This document shows, piece by piece, positions 32,203 to 44,573 of a DNA stretch of 64,000 bases. Numbering within the stretch: position 1 is the stretch's first letter; every line of letters starts with the position of its first letter. The notes under the pieces are model-generated. The model searched no databases, was not told where the DNA came from, and worked only from the letters and a program-made list of their open reading frames with translations. The position numbers were made by a program, and so were the translations under genes. The stretch is from NCBI GenBank assembly GCA_029582165.1, contig CM055882.1, forward strand, positions 10,868,001 through 10,932,000, read 5' to 3'. Origin of the DNA: Portulaca oleracea (lineage: Eukaryota; Streptophyta; Magnoliopsida; Caryophyllales; Portulacaceae).

Positions 32203-33117
32203 ATATTAAAACAAGACTTCCAAAGAAACTCAAACCTAGGCGAAAGAATTTGAAAGGTTTAATTTTTCCAGACCAAGCTCCAAACCTATGAATAATGTTA
32301 CTAAAACAAATGAAAATGTTTTGATTTCACCAAAACTTAAACCTTGGTAGAAAGAATGAAAGTAAAGAGTATTTATCAATTTGTTAGTACATGTTTCGTG
32401 TCTTCAATGTCAACTTAAAAACAAGATAATCATATATATAGGTTACAAATAATAATGAGTAATTAAAATAATACTCATTAACTTTCTATATAAAAAATAT
32501 TCATTACTTAGTTCTTCTTCTACCAAATTTACTATTATAAAATATCAATAAGAAATTGAATTTAAGTAATCTGAACTTTGACCCATAATAGATTTAAAAT
32601 AATCTGAATTTTAGGCCATTGTTTTCATTTTCAAGTTTCGCGGTCATGCTTTGAATTTCACATCCCTCTCCATTCTTACTAATTTCATCTATTTTCCCCA
32701 AATCACCTTAATCGCTTCTTCAACCATTTTTTCCTGTTGAAATTTGATTCTTCATTTCCTTCCTTTTTGCGAGTCAATTCCTCACTTTCGATTGGGTTGG
32801 TGGGTCCATAAGGTATGTACTGACAATAACAAGAAATTGTCTTTTTATTATAGGTAATGAAATGAAATGAAAACTCCTGGAATTAACATGACCAAATGTT
32901 GTTCTACACAAGAAAAGCCAAGAATAACTTTCAAAGGAGTATTTAATTCTTTTATGCAATTGGTTAAGTGGTTGTACGGATAAGTCGGTAAAGTTTGGAT
33001 AAGTTGGATAAAGATGAAAAAATTATTTACAATTTTTAATATTTTTGATAACGTATAATGAATAACACAACTCATATCAATCACATTATTTATTAAATAC
33101 ATGAATTTATATATATG
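31409..33117. other. Gene-free region downstream of PR-1
   Basis: AT-rich DNA with no supported gene. Near its start, an approximately 84-bp partial tandem duplication repeats 31397-31422 at 31481-31506. A (TATC)n microsatellite lies at about 32165-32201. Short open frames have no recognisable product. Confidence 0.6.
32165..32201. repeat. (TATC)n microsatellite
   Basis: About nine tandem TATC units in non-coding DNA. Confidence 0.9.
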
Positions 33118-34336
33118 TGTGAGAAGGTGAGAAGGGTTATTATAGACCCTTAGATCTTGATCTAAGGGCTCTCATTATTTCAAGATTTTCAATTTTTTTG
33201 TTGAGAATTAAAGAGGGGCACAAATCTCTAAGTGGGGAAAAAAAGAAAAAATCATAGAAAATTTATTACTTCTTAGGAAATATAAACGCAGGATATTATC
33301 AAGGTAGTTGCATTTATTATATATCTTCTATGATGAAGAATGTTTGTCGACCAAATAGAAGGGAAAAAAAAGTCTGGCACCGATGTCCATTTGTTATCAC
33401 TTTTATGTTAATGTGTTCACTACTTGATGTTCATATGTATCTGTTACTTAATATCCAAACATATATTACTTAATGTCCTTATATTTATTACCAGATGTTT
33501 GTATGTTTATTATTTAATGTCCATGTGTTTATCATTTGTGGTGATCATCAAAAATTTTTGAATTTTTTGAAATATGTTCAAACAAAATGAATATCAAGGT
33601 CAACTAAAATGGACATCATATTTAGATTTTGTGGACATCATGTTCAAACAAAATCGACATCATGTCTTATTACTTGATGTCCATGTGTTTATTACTTGAT
33701 GTCCATGTGTTTATTACTTGATATCCATGTATTTATTACTTATGGTGATCTTAAATATTTTAAAATTTTTTAACATGTTCAATTCAAATGAACATCAAAT
33801 AACAGAAATGGACATTACGTTTAGACCAGGTGCACATCATATTTATATGAAACGGACATCGTGTGTATACCAAATGAATATCAAGTCAAAACAAATCGAT
33901 ATTGTATTAAAATCAACATGGGCTTCATGTTCGAACCAAATTGACATCTAGTAATAAACATATTGACATCAAGTAATATATGCATAGACATCAAGTAATA
34001 GATACATATGAACATCAAGTAGTGAACACATGGACATCAAAGTGATAACAAATGGACATCAGCGCCAGACTTTTTTTTTCCTTTTTTCCCTTTCTATTTG
34101 GTCGATAAACATTCTTCAACATGGAAAATATATAATAAATGCAGCTCCCTTGTTATTATCATGCATTTATATTTCCTAGGCAAACAATAAATTTTCTATT
34201 GTTTTTCTTTTTTTTCCCACTTAGAGCCTTGTGCCCTCTTTAATTCTCAACCAAAAAAAATTTGAAAATTTTGAAATAATGAGGGACCTTAGATCAAGAT
34301 CTAAGGGTTCATAATGATTATTTTCACCTTCTCACA
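33118..34336. mobile_element. 1.2-kb foldback element
   Basis: The left and right halves are inverted copies over most of their length (roughly 0.55-0.6 kb per arm). Ends are tgtgagaaggtga at the left and its complement at the right. Paired landmarks include the palindromic cttagatcttgatctaag, the tract ttaattctcaac/gttgagaattaa, a conserved gtctggc...gatgtccatttg segment, and in the centre many diverged copies of 'ttacttgatgtccatgtg'. No coding frame. No clear target duplication was found. It most resembles Mutator-type foldback elements. Confidence 0.8.
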
Positions 34337-34362
34337 TAATTCCCTTTTTCATCCTATCCATT

Positions 34363-34424
<62 letters not shown>

Positions 34425-34802
34425 GTGTGTGTATGGTGCATAAGGTAAGAACCAGCTAAGTGGCACATGGGGTAAAGTTGATGCAACTGTGTGGTTTGTG
34501 CGGATAAATTTAACCAACTACACAAAATAATAAGGTAGTTAAACATTGTTGTAAAATGAAGGGGTTTTTGTGTTCTTTTTATATGTAAAATTTTATATTA
34601 TTGAAAAATGACAGGAAAAATTTCAATGTGAATGTTTAATTTTTACTTTTTATTTAATTTATTTTTTAAAATGTTTTATTATATTTTAAAATTGCATTTT
34701 GGTGTTTAGTTGTTTAGTTTGTAACTTTAAATTTTTATATTTTAAATTTTTTCTATGTACATATTTTTTATTTTACTTTTCAAAATTAATATTATTTGTC
34801 AT
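34337..34802. other. AT-rich spacer with (AT)n
   Basis: An (AT)n tract runs from about 34366 to 34420, followed by very AT-rich DNA. No gene is visible. Confidence 0.8.
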
Positions 34803-34963
34803 TGAGTAAAACCATGGGTTCGATACTATCGCCGCCACAAACCCTGCCACAAAGCTCGCTATGACGTACATCCAAAGCCAATCTTTTGTCACCCTTTTTT
34901 CTAGAATCGTCTCTTTGAATTGATACTACAACGCCAGCTACGATGCAGTCACCAACATGGCAT

Positions 34964-36366
34964 TAGGGGTGAACGGTACTGGGTACCTTCACCCAAAATT
35001 AGGAACTTTAACTTTACCCAATTGACCGTTTTCCAAATTTTAGGAACCTTATCCTTACCTGTTTAGATCGATTCTTAAATTTTAAGAACCTTACCCTTAC
35101 CCGCGGTTTCGGGTTCGATTCCGGATACCCACCTATTATACATTAAATATATTTTCTAACATGTTTTTTCATTTTTGAAAAAAAAAATCTGTTGTGCTAA
35201 AGTCTACCATTTTTTTTTAAAAGAATAATAAAGTCTAACGTTTCATTATTTCATCTATCACATTCATACATTGATACCATATACCAATAATACATTGCTC
35301 TAAAGTGCAAATAAGCCAAACATTTAAAATAGTCTTAAAGTTGATTTTACGGAAACAAACGATACAAAATTACAAATAATCTCAATAAATATTAAGTCTC
35401 AACATAAATCACAACTTCACGAAAAATAATCTACGTCATATAACAAGCTTAAAATTCAATGAAATCTTCAAATTAAGTGACAATACCTGAAACCTAACCC
35501 TAATTGACAGGTTCCAGGTTCCGGTTTAGGGTAGTAGTTTATGAACCTTACTCTTACCCATTTGACAAGTTCCTAAATTTTTCAGAACCTTACTATAACA
35601 CCCCGAATATATGGTTAAATGTGACTTAAAGAAATTGAAATGATTACTTATATCACCAAGGTGCACATTCTTTTAAGTTAGCTCATTCGTTGAAAACTCC
35701 AAAATTAAGCGTGATTGGCTAGGAGTAGTCTCAGGATGGGTGACCTCTTGGGAAGTTTTCTCAGGCAACATATGAGCGGGGACGAAGCAAGCTGGAAAGA
35801 TTCGTGGTAATTTGTGGGGTCAGTCAACAATCCTTGAAGCAGGTATCGATAATGTCTGCGACCCAAGAGGGGTCGGGGCGTTACAGATGATATCAGAGTC
35901 AACCCACGACCGTGGGCTGCATCTATGGAAGAGAGATCCATGGGCCCTCACCTAGCAGGGTAAAGATTCTGGAGTGGATTGTGGCACACTGAGGGCGTTG
36001 TGCACTTAAGTGGGGGTGATTGTAACACGCTGGATATATGGTTAAGTGTGACTTAAAGAAATTGAAATGACTACTTGTATCACCAAAGTGCACCTTCTTT
36101 TAAGGTAGCTCATCCATTGGTAACTCCTCAGTTAAGTGTGCTTGGATGGGAGTAGTCTCAGGATGGGTGATCTCTTGGAACGGAAAGTTTTCCCATACGC
36201 ATGTGAGTAAGGATGAATCACACTAGAAAGACTCGCGGTGCTTTGTGGGTCCAGTCAACGATCTTTGAAGCAGTTATTGGTAATGTCTGCGGCCCGCGAG
36301 GAATCAGGGCGTTATACTTACCCTTATCCATTTGACCAGTTCCGGATCTGAAACCGCTCATCCCTG
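34964..36366. mobile_element. Non-autonomous hAT-like element split by Cassandra
   Basis: Ends are taggggtgaacgg at the left and, on the other strand, cagggatgagcgg at the right (10 of 13 identical). They are flanked by an imperfect 8-bp duplication, catggcat (34956-34963) and catggtac (36367-36374), the hAT length. The interior repeats 'aaccttacccttaccc(a/g)tttgac' motifs in both orientations and codes for nothing. A Cassandra TRIM is inserted at 35594-36316. Confidence 0.75.
35594..36316 (+). mobile_element. Cassandra TRIM retrotransposon, complete
   Basis: Non-autonomous LTR element whose LTRs derive from 5S rRNA. LTR1 is 35594-35885 and LTR2 is 36021-36316 (292 and 296 bp). They are bounded by TRTAACAC...GCGTTAYA and an exact 5-bp duplication, cttac, at 35589-35593 and 36317-36321. 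After LTR1 comes a primer site like tgatatcagagt (initiator tRNA-Met type, 10 of 12), and before LTR2 a purine tract agtgggggtgat. Each LTR contains the 5S internal-promoter region: attaagcgtg, gtagtctcaggatgggtgac and ctcttggga. The LTRs have diverged from each other, so the insertion is not recent. No coding capacity, as expected for the family. Confidence 0.93.
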
Positions 36367-36961
36367 CATGGTACAGTTCACTGTCAGCGATGAGCACCAC
36401 CATAGGCTAGCAACTCCCTCGTCTCTAGCCATCCTCAGAATGGTTGAATAACGTCCACCACGAACTTGTAGTTCCGGCACTGGGAAAAGGGGAGCGCCCT
36501 GTTGTCGGCCTGCATCCGTACCATGGCCACGTCGGCAGGGTTTCCGAAGCGAGGTAATCTTTTGGGTCAGAGGCATGTTGTCGAAGCGTGGATTATACGA
36601 CTTCTGTTTGAGAATGTCGTAGAGAGTCTGGCATGTGACAGTGGCGGAGAATAAGGCGGCGACGCCTTCTTGCAGAATGTTCGTGAGTCCGACGAACCTG
36701 ACACAGGGGGGTTGAGATGGAGATGGTGTGGGCTTCACCAGAGGGGAAGGCCAAAGCAGGAGCGAAGAGCGGTGGAAACACTACTATTATTGAAATTATG
36801 TCATGATTGAACAATCCACGGGTTCACTTAGTGTTAAATTATGGTTATAACTTTAATAATCCATGGTTTTACTCAGAGTGCGTTTGCTTAGTCAAAAACC
36901 CCGAGGAAATGGTCAATTTTCCCGAGTTGACTTATTTTCCCCATGTTTGGTTGTACATTGA

Positions 36962-39900
36962 TGTAACAACCCGCCCTAAAACCATATTAATTAGTTTCTT
37001 AATTACCGTAATTAGTCCAAATTTTGCTATTAATCTTTTTTTTCGATTTTACTTTATTATTTATTTATCGGTGACAAGTCTTGAGCAAGGAGATGGCTAA
37101 AGGTGTCGTTCCTTTCAGTTCTAAAGTTACAATTTTATTTTCGGCCAACTAATAAATTTATTTTGATGTCATTATTTAAACTATTTCTTTGACCAAAAGG
37201 GGATTTAGTTAGTTCCCTTTTAAAATGTACATTATACCATTCATCTTTTTAATTTAATTCTTACCATTCCTTCTATTTTATTTTCCAAGTATCGTCCTAC
37301 CAATTTGATTTTATCTAACCTAACTCCAATTTATTTTATCTAGTACTAATTAATTTAACCTAGCATCATTTTACTTATTTTATCTTGTCTAACCCCAATT
37401 GTCTTTACCTAATCTAATTCTAATTACCTTCTTTTAGTTTAAAGAAAGGGGGGGTATTTTTATATATATGGGTAGGTTGAGTTAAGAGGGGGTTTATTTT
37501 CAATTTAATCACAAACTCTCTCACACTCCTCACACCCCTCTCTTCCTCCCTCACCGAGCAGCCCCGCCTGTGTTCCTCTCTGTTTTCCGGCGGCCGGCCG
37601 GCCAGACGGCCACCACCCAGAGGCGGCCGAGCCTCTCCCCCATTCCTCTCTTGTGTTTTCTTCTCAAATCTCCCTCAAGTGGTAATTTCTAAAACCCACA
37701 TTTCAATTCTATTGTTTCCTAATCTGAGTTTCACTTTCAATTTATGTTAATCATGTTGTTTTCCATCTCTTTTATGATTTTTAAGCATGAATTCATGTTG
37801 GGGTTAAGTTAGATAAACTAGGGTTTGATTCTAGAGTGGATGCATGTGAATTTTGAATGGGTTTTGATAAGTTTCTTGCTAGATTATTGATGGATGATGA
37901 AATTACTTACTTGCATGTTGTTTTAGAAGAGAAACATAAGATTAGTGGACTGATTTAAGTTCTGAAAATATTGGTTATGTCATTTTATACTTGGTTGGGT
38001 TGAATTAGTGTTGATTTTAATGAGAAATTGCTAGAATAAGTGTTGGTTATATTTATCTATGGTTGCATGTGAATTTCTATGGAAGAAGATGAGTATTTTC
38101 TGGGTTTATATTCTGGAAAATCAAGAGTAGTGTTCAATTTGGACTTCAGGTTTGGATTAGTATAGGTTTAATGGCCAAAAAGATGCATTTAAGGAGAAAT
38201 CCAGGGTTGGTTTTGCTGCTGGTTGTAATCTGAAAGTTCCAGGGGACTTAAAATGTGAGTTTAGCTCTGTTTCCTACTTTAAAAGATAGCCAAGATCGTT
38301 AGCTAACCCTCGGCTTTTGAATTTCGAGATTTCGATATGTGTAGCCCGAGATATGACCAAAACCGTGAAGGTGTGAAGTTGTATACGTTTTATGAGTCAG
38401 TAACTAAATGTCATTTTTTCGTCCATTTAGAGACCTTATTGGTTTTAGTGATAAACATAAGAGTTTTAGGTCACTTTTGGAGCTTTCCAGAAAGATAAGA
38501 TTTGCGTCCATCCGACATCGGGAGATCGAAAGATATGAGGTCTTGTTTATGGGCTATGAGTTTAAGTTTATGCCCAGTTTTTCACTATCAATTTTCGATT
38601 GTGTGACCATAATTTAATCACTTAAGGGGTTCTAATCAATTGGTGACCCATTTTACCAATGTTAGGATAATCAAGATGTCTATTCTAGGTTGAAAGTGTG
38701 ATCATTGGTGATTGTGGTTATCTCCTAAAGATTTATTTAACATTAATAAAGCACGATTACAATATTTGAGAACTAAATTATCTATTGGTGTGATGATGAT
38801 TGGGCTATAAAGTGAGATGATTATCAAAGGCCTCTTTGACCTTAGGAATAGTTTTAAGAGATACTCCTCTTCTAAGTACTTAACTCTAGTTCATCGTTTC
38901 AAATGCTCCCGAAATCAATATTTCGTTCATTTAGCTTTTTCTTTGTCGCTTGACGACATTCTCTAAATATATTCGAAGAACTCATTAATTCTCATGCTAA
39001 CCTTCCAATTCTCAAATTCCATACTCCATCAATCTGATTGTCTAAGCTTACTCTGCAATCTATGAGCTTCCATCGATTATTTACAAGCCTCTATATGAGT
39101 TTCATGTCAAAAGTTCAAACCGAACTAGTTTAAGTGCCGAAAAATCAGTTTCTATTCGGGCTACTTTTCGAGCCCTTCCTTCCATTTTTAGACTTCGGTC
39201 CAGTTGACAAAGTTGTAGAACATGTTTTTCCCTTTCCGAAAAGTACTTGTTTGTCGAATTCCGAGTTTTCTAGCTCAAGTTATACTAAAAACTTTATTTG
39301 ACGAAAAGCTGAAATTTTCCTATTTAATTACTTTACTCCTAAAATTCATATTAACTTTAACTTTGTAACTCATTAAGAACCTTCTTCGGTTCTCGAGTCC
39401 TATTCTTCTTATTATAGTTTCCAAGCCATCCCAAGCCCGAGACGCGCCACCAAGCTTTTCAACGGTTCAAGGTACGCAAATTGTCCAACTTTTAACACTT
39501 ATTTACCATTCAATATTTATTATTATCATATCAAATCGTGAACTAATATCTTATATTGAATTATTTCCAAAAGCGGTCCCGCCTCATCCTTTTCTAGCTA
39601 GTTACGTGAAGTGCTAGACCTTTTATTTCTAGATGCTCCTGATCAGAGTGTCCTAATGACCTGGCCAGTGTCGACTGCTTAGCAGTCACCCAATCCAAAC
39701 TTAGATCGGTTTGGGCATGCGCGTGTGTGAGATGCTTTGCATCGATCGTAAGGGATTCCGCTCATTTCTAATTACCGCATTTTCATTCCAATTGTGCATA
39801 TTTATATATATATACACATCAGTTATTTATATTTATATATATGCAACAATCCAATTTATTCACGTTTATCCCCTTTCCCGTTTTCAAAATGAATTTAAGC

Positions 39901-40369
39901 GCCGACGCTAAAACCGTTTTCGAACGGTTTGACATGTTGGAGGTTTGTGTACTGAGTGTTTCCCCGCTCACTTTGCGACTTGTTTTAATGTTTTGTTTTA
40001 GGCAATCCGAGCTCCCAAGTCAAAGGCAAGGATAAGCAGAAGTAGATTGTCCCGTGCAAGGTAGTTCTCTAAGGCGGTTGATGGCCGATCATCAAGGACT
40101 TTTATGGGTTGAAGTCTGTTTTACTTTGGGAAAGTCTTTGCATGCATGTTTTAAGGGTTGTATAAAGTTTTATTTCAAAATTTGGTGATTGTTTTGTATG
40201 GGGTTAAGTATATTTTATTTGTGGGTTTTGTTATGTTTGGTGACGTGTGTTTGCCTTGTCCCGAGTGGGGACGGCGGTAATACCTCTACCCTGATGTTCC
40301 GATGCGCTAATCACAGGTTTAATTGATGGTTTAAGTTAATCTTATGGTTAAGGGTTTTGGGGTGTTACA
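36962..40369 (+). mobile_element. Solo LTR, 3.4 kb (Ty3/gypsy-like)
   Basis: Begins TGTAACAACCCGCC and ends GGGGTGTTACA, flanked by an exact 5-bp duplication attga (36957-36961 and 40370-40374). A TATA-like stretch (tttttatatatatggg) near 37456 is followed by a C/G-rich leader-like island (37550-37640). There is no primer site, polypurine tract or coding domain inside, so it is best read as a solo LTR left by LTR-LTR recombination of a large-LTR element. The orientation is assigned by the TATA/leader layout. Short open frames inside have no recognised product. Confidence 0.8.
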
Positions 40370-40446
40370 ATTGACCTCGGGAAAGTTTTTACAAGGGGCC
40401 CACCATTTGCAAGGTTTTCCTAGGGAAAATTTCCCTTAGGGGGGTT

Positions 40447-40999
40447 ACGGGCAGCCCGTGGTTGGCTCTGGAACTTCATTATGAGCTGGTTTTCGAATTG
40501 CCTTCCACACCCTTTTTTTTTCTTCTATTTTTTTCACTCAAGTTTTAACAGTTCTTTTCTTGCAAAACTCCCTCAAACTCCCATGTTTCTTCATTCCTTC
40601 TAACTCAAACATTTTTCACTCATTAAACCATCAAAATACCCTAGAAACCAACTCCTCCATGCTAATTTCCCTTGCTCAAACTCACTCTTACACTCCCTCA
40701 AACTCTCTCTTTTTTTTTTTTACTCACAAATACTCACAAAAATTTACACTATACAAAAGAGAAACACGGTTAAAACAAGAGAAAAAACAAAGAAAAGAAA
40801 CAAAACGAAAATGAAATGAACTAAGGAAAATAAGGAAGAAAAAAAAAACTAGGAAAGGGAAAGGAAAATGAAAAGAAAGAAAGATAAACTCCTAAAAAAG
40901 AAAAAAAATGGAAAGGGAAAGAAAAGTAATTAAAAAGCTTGGGTTGCCTCCCAAGAAGCGCTAATTTAACGTCTTAAGCTAGACGATACATACCTCAAG
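40447..40999 (-). repeat. Post-pol non-coding tail, copy A
   Basis: Repeats 52848-53396 almost exactly. It begins at the half-palindrome acgggcagcccgtgg and then runs through poly-T, 'ctcccatgtttcttcattcc' and an A/G-rich stretch (40760-40930). Adjacent short open frames are compositional. It is the 3' tail of the truncated copy A, lying just beyond the integrase stop. Confidence 0.85.
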
Positions 41000-42844
41000 T
41001 CATACGGGATTGGCGAGGACATAACATGCGACATTCTCCTCAATTTGGCCTGTGATGTAAGGCTTAAGTCGCTGCCCGTTGACCTTGAATGTGCCGGTAG
41101 ACTCACTCCAAACTTCCACAGCTCCATGGGGATATGCTTTCATAACTTGGAATGGCCCGGACCACCGGGATTTCAGCTTTCCCGGAAACAATCTCAATCT
41201 CGAGTTAAACAAAAGGACCATGTCTCCTGCCTTAAACCTCTTTGGCAAGATGAACTTGTCATGCCACTTCTTGGTCCTTTCCTTGTAGATCCTCGAACTC
41301 TCATAAGCTTGCAACCTCAATTCCTCCAATTCTTGCAATTGAAGCATTCGCTTCTCACCGGTTGCCTTTGCATCAAAATTCAGAGTTCGAACTGCCCAAA
41401 ATGCTCGATGTTCCAACTCCACGGGCAAATGACACGGCTTCCCATACACCAACCGGAATGGAGTGGTGCCGAGGGGAGTTTTGAACGCCGTGCGGTACGC
41501 CCACAAGGCGTCGTCAAGCTTCAATGACCAATCCTTTCGAGATCGGTCAACCGTCTTCTCGAGAATGCTCTTCAACTCACTATTCGAAAGCTCTACTTGC
41601 CCGCTTGTTTGAGGATGGTAAGGTGTTGTCACCCTATGGAACACCCCGTACTTCTTCAGGAGAGTTTCTAGCGGCCGGTTACGAAAATGGGTGCCGTTAT
41701 CGCTCAATAAGGCTCTAGGAGTGCCAAATCGAGCGAAAATGTTCTTCTTGAGGAATTTGATGATGACCCTTGAGTCATTCGTCGGAGATGCAATCGCCTC
41801 CACCCACTTGGATACGTAATCCACAGCAACAAGGATGTAGAGGTTCTTGTGAGATGGAGGAAAAGGACCCATAAAGTCTATCCCCCACACGTCGAAGAGC
41901 TCAACCTCAAGAATTCCGCTTTGGGGCATCTCGTGCCTCTTGGAAATGTTACCCATCCATTGACAACGATCACATGCTAGCACATACTCCCTTGCATCCT
42001 TGGTGAGGGTCGGCCAATAGAAGCCGGCTTGCAAGACCTTGGAAGCGGTTTTATCGGGGCCGAAATGTCCACCATAGGTCGTGGAATGGCAATGATGTAG
42101 CACCCCTTGAACTTCTTCCTCCGGAATGCATCTCCGGTAAACCCCATCGGCACATAGCTTGAAAAGAAGTGGTTCTTCCCAAACAAAGCTCTTCACCTCG
42201 AATAGGAACCTCTTCTTTTGTTGATATGATAAGTCCGGTGGCAACACTCCACACACAAGATAATTGACGTAGTCGGCATACCATGGAATGAATGGGGTAC
42301 ACACGGCCATGAGCTTCTCTTCTGGAAAAGAATCATCAATAGGGAACTTCTCCTTCGGAACATCCTCCAATCGAGAGAGATGATCGGCTACCACTTTTTG
42401 CAATCCGGGCTTGTCCCGAATTTCTAAATCGAACTCTTGGAGTAATAACACCCAACGAATGAGCCGAGGTTTAGAGTGCGACTTCTTCATGAGGTGTCGA
42501 ATGGCGGCATGATCGGTGAACACAATCACCTTGGAGTTGATCAAATATGGTCGAAACTTCTCCAAGGCGAAAACGACCGCCAAGAACTCCTTCTCTGTGG
42601 TGGCGTAGTTGACTTGAGCCTCATCCAGAGTTCGGCTCGCATAGTAGATGGCGAAAGGCTTGCCATCTCTTCTTTGCCCTAAAACAGCCCCCAATGCGTA
42701 ATCACTCGCATCACACATCACTTCAAACGGTAAACTCCAATCCGGGGCTTGCATAATAGGTGCAGGATTTAAATCTTTTTTCAACCTGTTGAAAGCACTC
42801 AAGCTTACATCATCAAATTCAACAGGCACAACTTTGACAAGCAA
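41000..42844 (-). CDS. Athila pol copy A: RNase H and integrase
   Basis: Continuous 614-residue frame of the polyprotein's C-terminal part. The RNase H domain starts [17 protein letters not shown], with [18 protein letters not shown] and [10 protein letters not shown]. The integrase has an HHCC zinc finger ([12 protein letters not shown] to CDRCQ) and a DDE core: [17 protein letters not shown] and GQVELSN. It ends with a [16 protein letters not shown] chromatin-proximal region. It adjoins the reverse transcriptase frame at 42805-43824 with an overlap in another frame, so one frameshift separates them. It acts only in retrotransposition. Confidence 0.93.
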   Translation of the reverse strand: MLVKVVPVEFDDVSLSAFNRLKKDLNPAPIMQAPDWSLPFEVMCDASDYALGAVLGQRRDGKPFAIYYASRTLDEAQVNYATTEKEFLAVVFALEKFRPYLINSKVIVFTDHAAIRHLMKKSHSKPRLIRWVLLLQEFDLEIRDKPGLQKVVADHLSRLEDVPKEKFPIDDSFPEEKLMAVCTPFIPWYADYVNYLVCGVLPPDLSYQQKKRFLFEVKSFVWEEPLLFKLCADGVYRRCIPEEEVQGVLHHCHSTTYGGHFGPDKTASKVLQAGFYWPTLTKDAREYVLACDRCQWMGNISKRHEMPQSGILEVELFDVWGIDFMGPFPPSHKNLYILVAVDYVSKWVEAIASPTNDSRVIIKFLKKNIFARFGTPRALLSDNGTHFRNRPLETLLKKYGVFHRVTTPYHPQTSGQVELSNSELKSILEKTVDRSRKDWSLKLDDALWAYRTAFKTPLGTTPFRLVYGKPCHLPVELEHRAFWAVRTLNFDAKATGEKRMLQLQELEELRLQAYESSRIYKERTKKWHDKFILPKRFKAGDMVLLFNSRLRLFPGKLKSRWSGPFQVMKAYPHGAVEVWSESTGTFKVNGQRLKPYITGQIEENVACYVLANPV

Positions 42845-43824
42845 TCGGGTGAGAGGTCTAGCAATTTTGAAAAATCTTTTATGAACCGGTAGAAACCAAC
42901 GTGTCCAAGAAAACTCCTAACACCCTTAACAGAAGTTGGAGGTGGTAATTTTTCAACCACCTCAACCTTTGCTTTGTCAATCTCAATGCCTTTGCTTGAC
43001 ACAACATGACCAAGGACTACACCCTCTTGTACCATGAAATGACACTTCTCCCAATTCAAAACCAAATTCACTTCTTCACATCGAGACAACACTTTAGCAA
43101 GATTTCTTAAACAATGATCAAAAGAATTGCCATAGACTGAAAAATCATCCATAAACACCTCCATAATGTCCTCAATAAAATCAGAGAAAATAGCCATCAT
43201 GCATCGTTGAAAAGTAGCGGGTGCATTACACAACCCAAATGGCATTCTCCTATAGGCAAATGTACCGTAAGGACATGTAAAGGTGGTCTTTTCCTGATCA
43301 CTAAGGTGGATAGGGATTCGGAAAAACCCGGAATACCCATCTAGATAACAAAAGAATGAATTATTCGCCAGTCTTTCAAGCATTTGGTCAATGAAGGGGA
43401 GAGGGAAATGGTCTTTACGGGTGGCATCATTCAACTTGCGGTAATCAATACACATCCTCCACCCCGTAACAGTCCTGGTAGGAATCAACTCATTGTTCTC
43501 ATTTTTCACCACAGTCATCCCCCCTTTCTTAGGCACAACATGCACCGGGCTCACCCACTCACTATCAGAAATAGGGTAGATAATCCCAGCATCAAGTAAT
43601 TTCAAGACCTCTTTTTTCACCACCTCTTTCATGTTAGGGTTTAACCTTCTTTGACTTTGAATGGTGGGTTTATAATCATCTTCCATCAAAATCCTATGCA
43701 TGCAAAATGAGGGACTAATTCCTTTAAGGTCATCTATGGTATAACCAATGGCCTTACGATGCGACCTAAGGACTCTCAACAATGAATCAATCTCAGCATC
43801 ATTCAAGTTTGCATTCACAATCAC
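42805..43824 (-). pseudogene. Athila pol copy A: reverse transcriptase
   Basis: Frame of about 339 residues. It shows SEWVSPVHVVPKKGG, GWRMCIDYRKLNDATRKDHF, FPLPFIDQMLERLA, PFGLCNAPATFQRCMMAIF, and the catalytic box FMDDFSVYG (YxDD motif with Phe in place of Tyr, usual in Athila). It ends in [17 protein letters not shown], where an Arg codon is lost relative to copy B. A frameshift near 42840 then breaks it from RNase H. Upstream it is separated from protease near 43860-43930 by further breaks. Confidence 0.9.
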
Positions 43825-43931
43825 AGGATAAGAGGAATCGGGGCCAAGAAATTCATACCTCAGGGAAGAAGGGAGGTTTCTCTACCTTTGGTGCTTCCTT
43901 CTCGCCAAGCTTGCTTGCTTGCTTTCAACCT

Positions 43932-44573
43932 CTAGTGCCTCCACCGCTTCCAAAGATTGGTGGAACTTCCGGGATGCTGCAAGAGCTTCACACAATAGGC
44001 AACCTCGGGATCGTGATCCTGGGTTTTACTGTTAGACAACAAACAAAGCTCAAGAGGATCGTGAGAACGAATGTTAGTGCTATCTTCCCTAAGAATGGAA
44101 TCAATGATATCCACTCTAAAACAATCATCAGAAAATGCGGGGAATTTAGCAGCTTCAAACAAATTAAACTCAGCTTTCTCACCTCCTATACTGAAGGACA
44201 TCCTACCATTTTTCACATCAATGCAACACCCAGCGGTAGCCATGAAAGGTCTACCAAGAATAATGGGAATGCAGGTGTCTTCCTCCATCTCTAGGATAAC
44301 AAATCCAACAGGAACAAAGAAGCTACCCAACTTAATAGGGACATCCTCTAAAATTCCTATGGGAAATTTGACCGATCGATCGGCCAACTGGAGGGAAATG
44401 GTAGGGGGCTTTAGTTCACCCATACCAAGCTTTTGGGACAAAGAGAGGGGCATAAGACTCACACTAGAACCAAGATCACATAATGCACGGTCTATGGAAA
44501 TCTTTCGAACTTCACAAGGAATGGTGAAGCTACCGGGATCCTTAAGCTTCGGGGGAAGCTTATTTTGGAGCAC
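43932..44573 (-). pseudogene. Athila copy A: aspartic protease region
   Basis: Retroviral-type protease with the active-site segment IDRALCDLGSSVSLMPLS (DLGSS in place of DTG/DSG, as is common in Athila) and the later flap and ILGRPFMATAG motifs. It lies between gag and reverse transcriptase in the expected order. The frame is offset from both neighbours by small indels. Confidence 0.85.

Larger units (their letters stand above)
34803..36770 (-). pseudogene. Mitochondrial dicarboxylate carrier (DIC/UCP5-type) pseudogene fragment
   Basis: Mitochondrial carrier family proteins exchange dicarboxylates across the inner membrane. On the minus strand, 36740-36367 reads (with breaks) FVGLTNILQEGVAALFSATV, QTLYDILKQKS, NMPLTQKI, and RMARDEGVASLW followed by SSLTVN, a match to the middle of plant dicarboxylate carriers. 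The protein resumes on the far side of the inserted element at 34963 with MLVTAS and continues to FVAGFVAAIVSNP near 34815. Stops, frameshifts, missing blocks and the absent third carrier repeat show it is dead. A hAT-like element (34964-36366) sits within the codons joining the two parts. Functional plant homologues are commonly intronless, so retroposition cannot be inferred. Confidence 0.75.

Noticed and set aside
33400..34070. CRISPR-like spaced repeats
   Set aside because: Diverged, inverted in the two halves and without distinct spacers; this is a foldback element in a plant genome.
35697..35757. 5S rRNA gene
   Set aside because: Only the internal-promoter half is 5S-like, and it sits inside each LTR of a Cassandra element with a target duplication, so it is not a functional 5S gene.
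41045..41527. Plus-strand frames within the Athila block (also 53442-54005, 44609-45046, 56931-57410)
   Set aside because: Antisense shadows of integrase and gag that recur identically in both copies.
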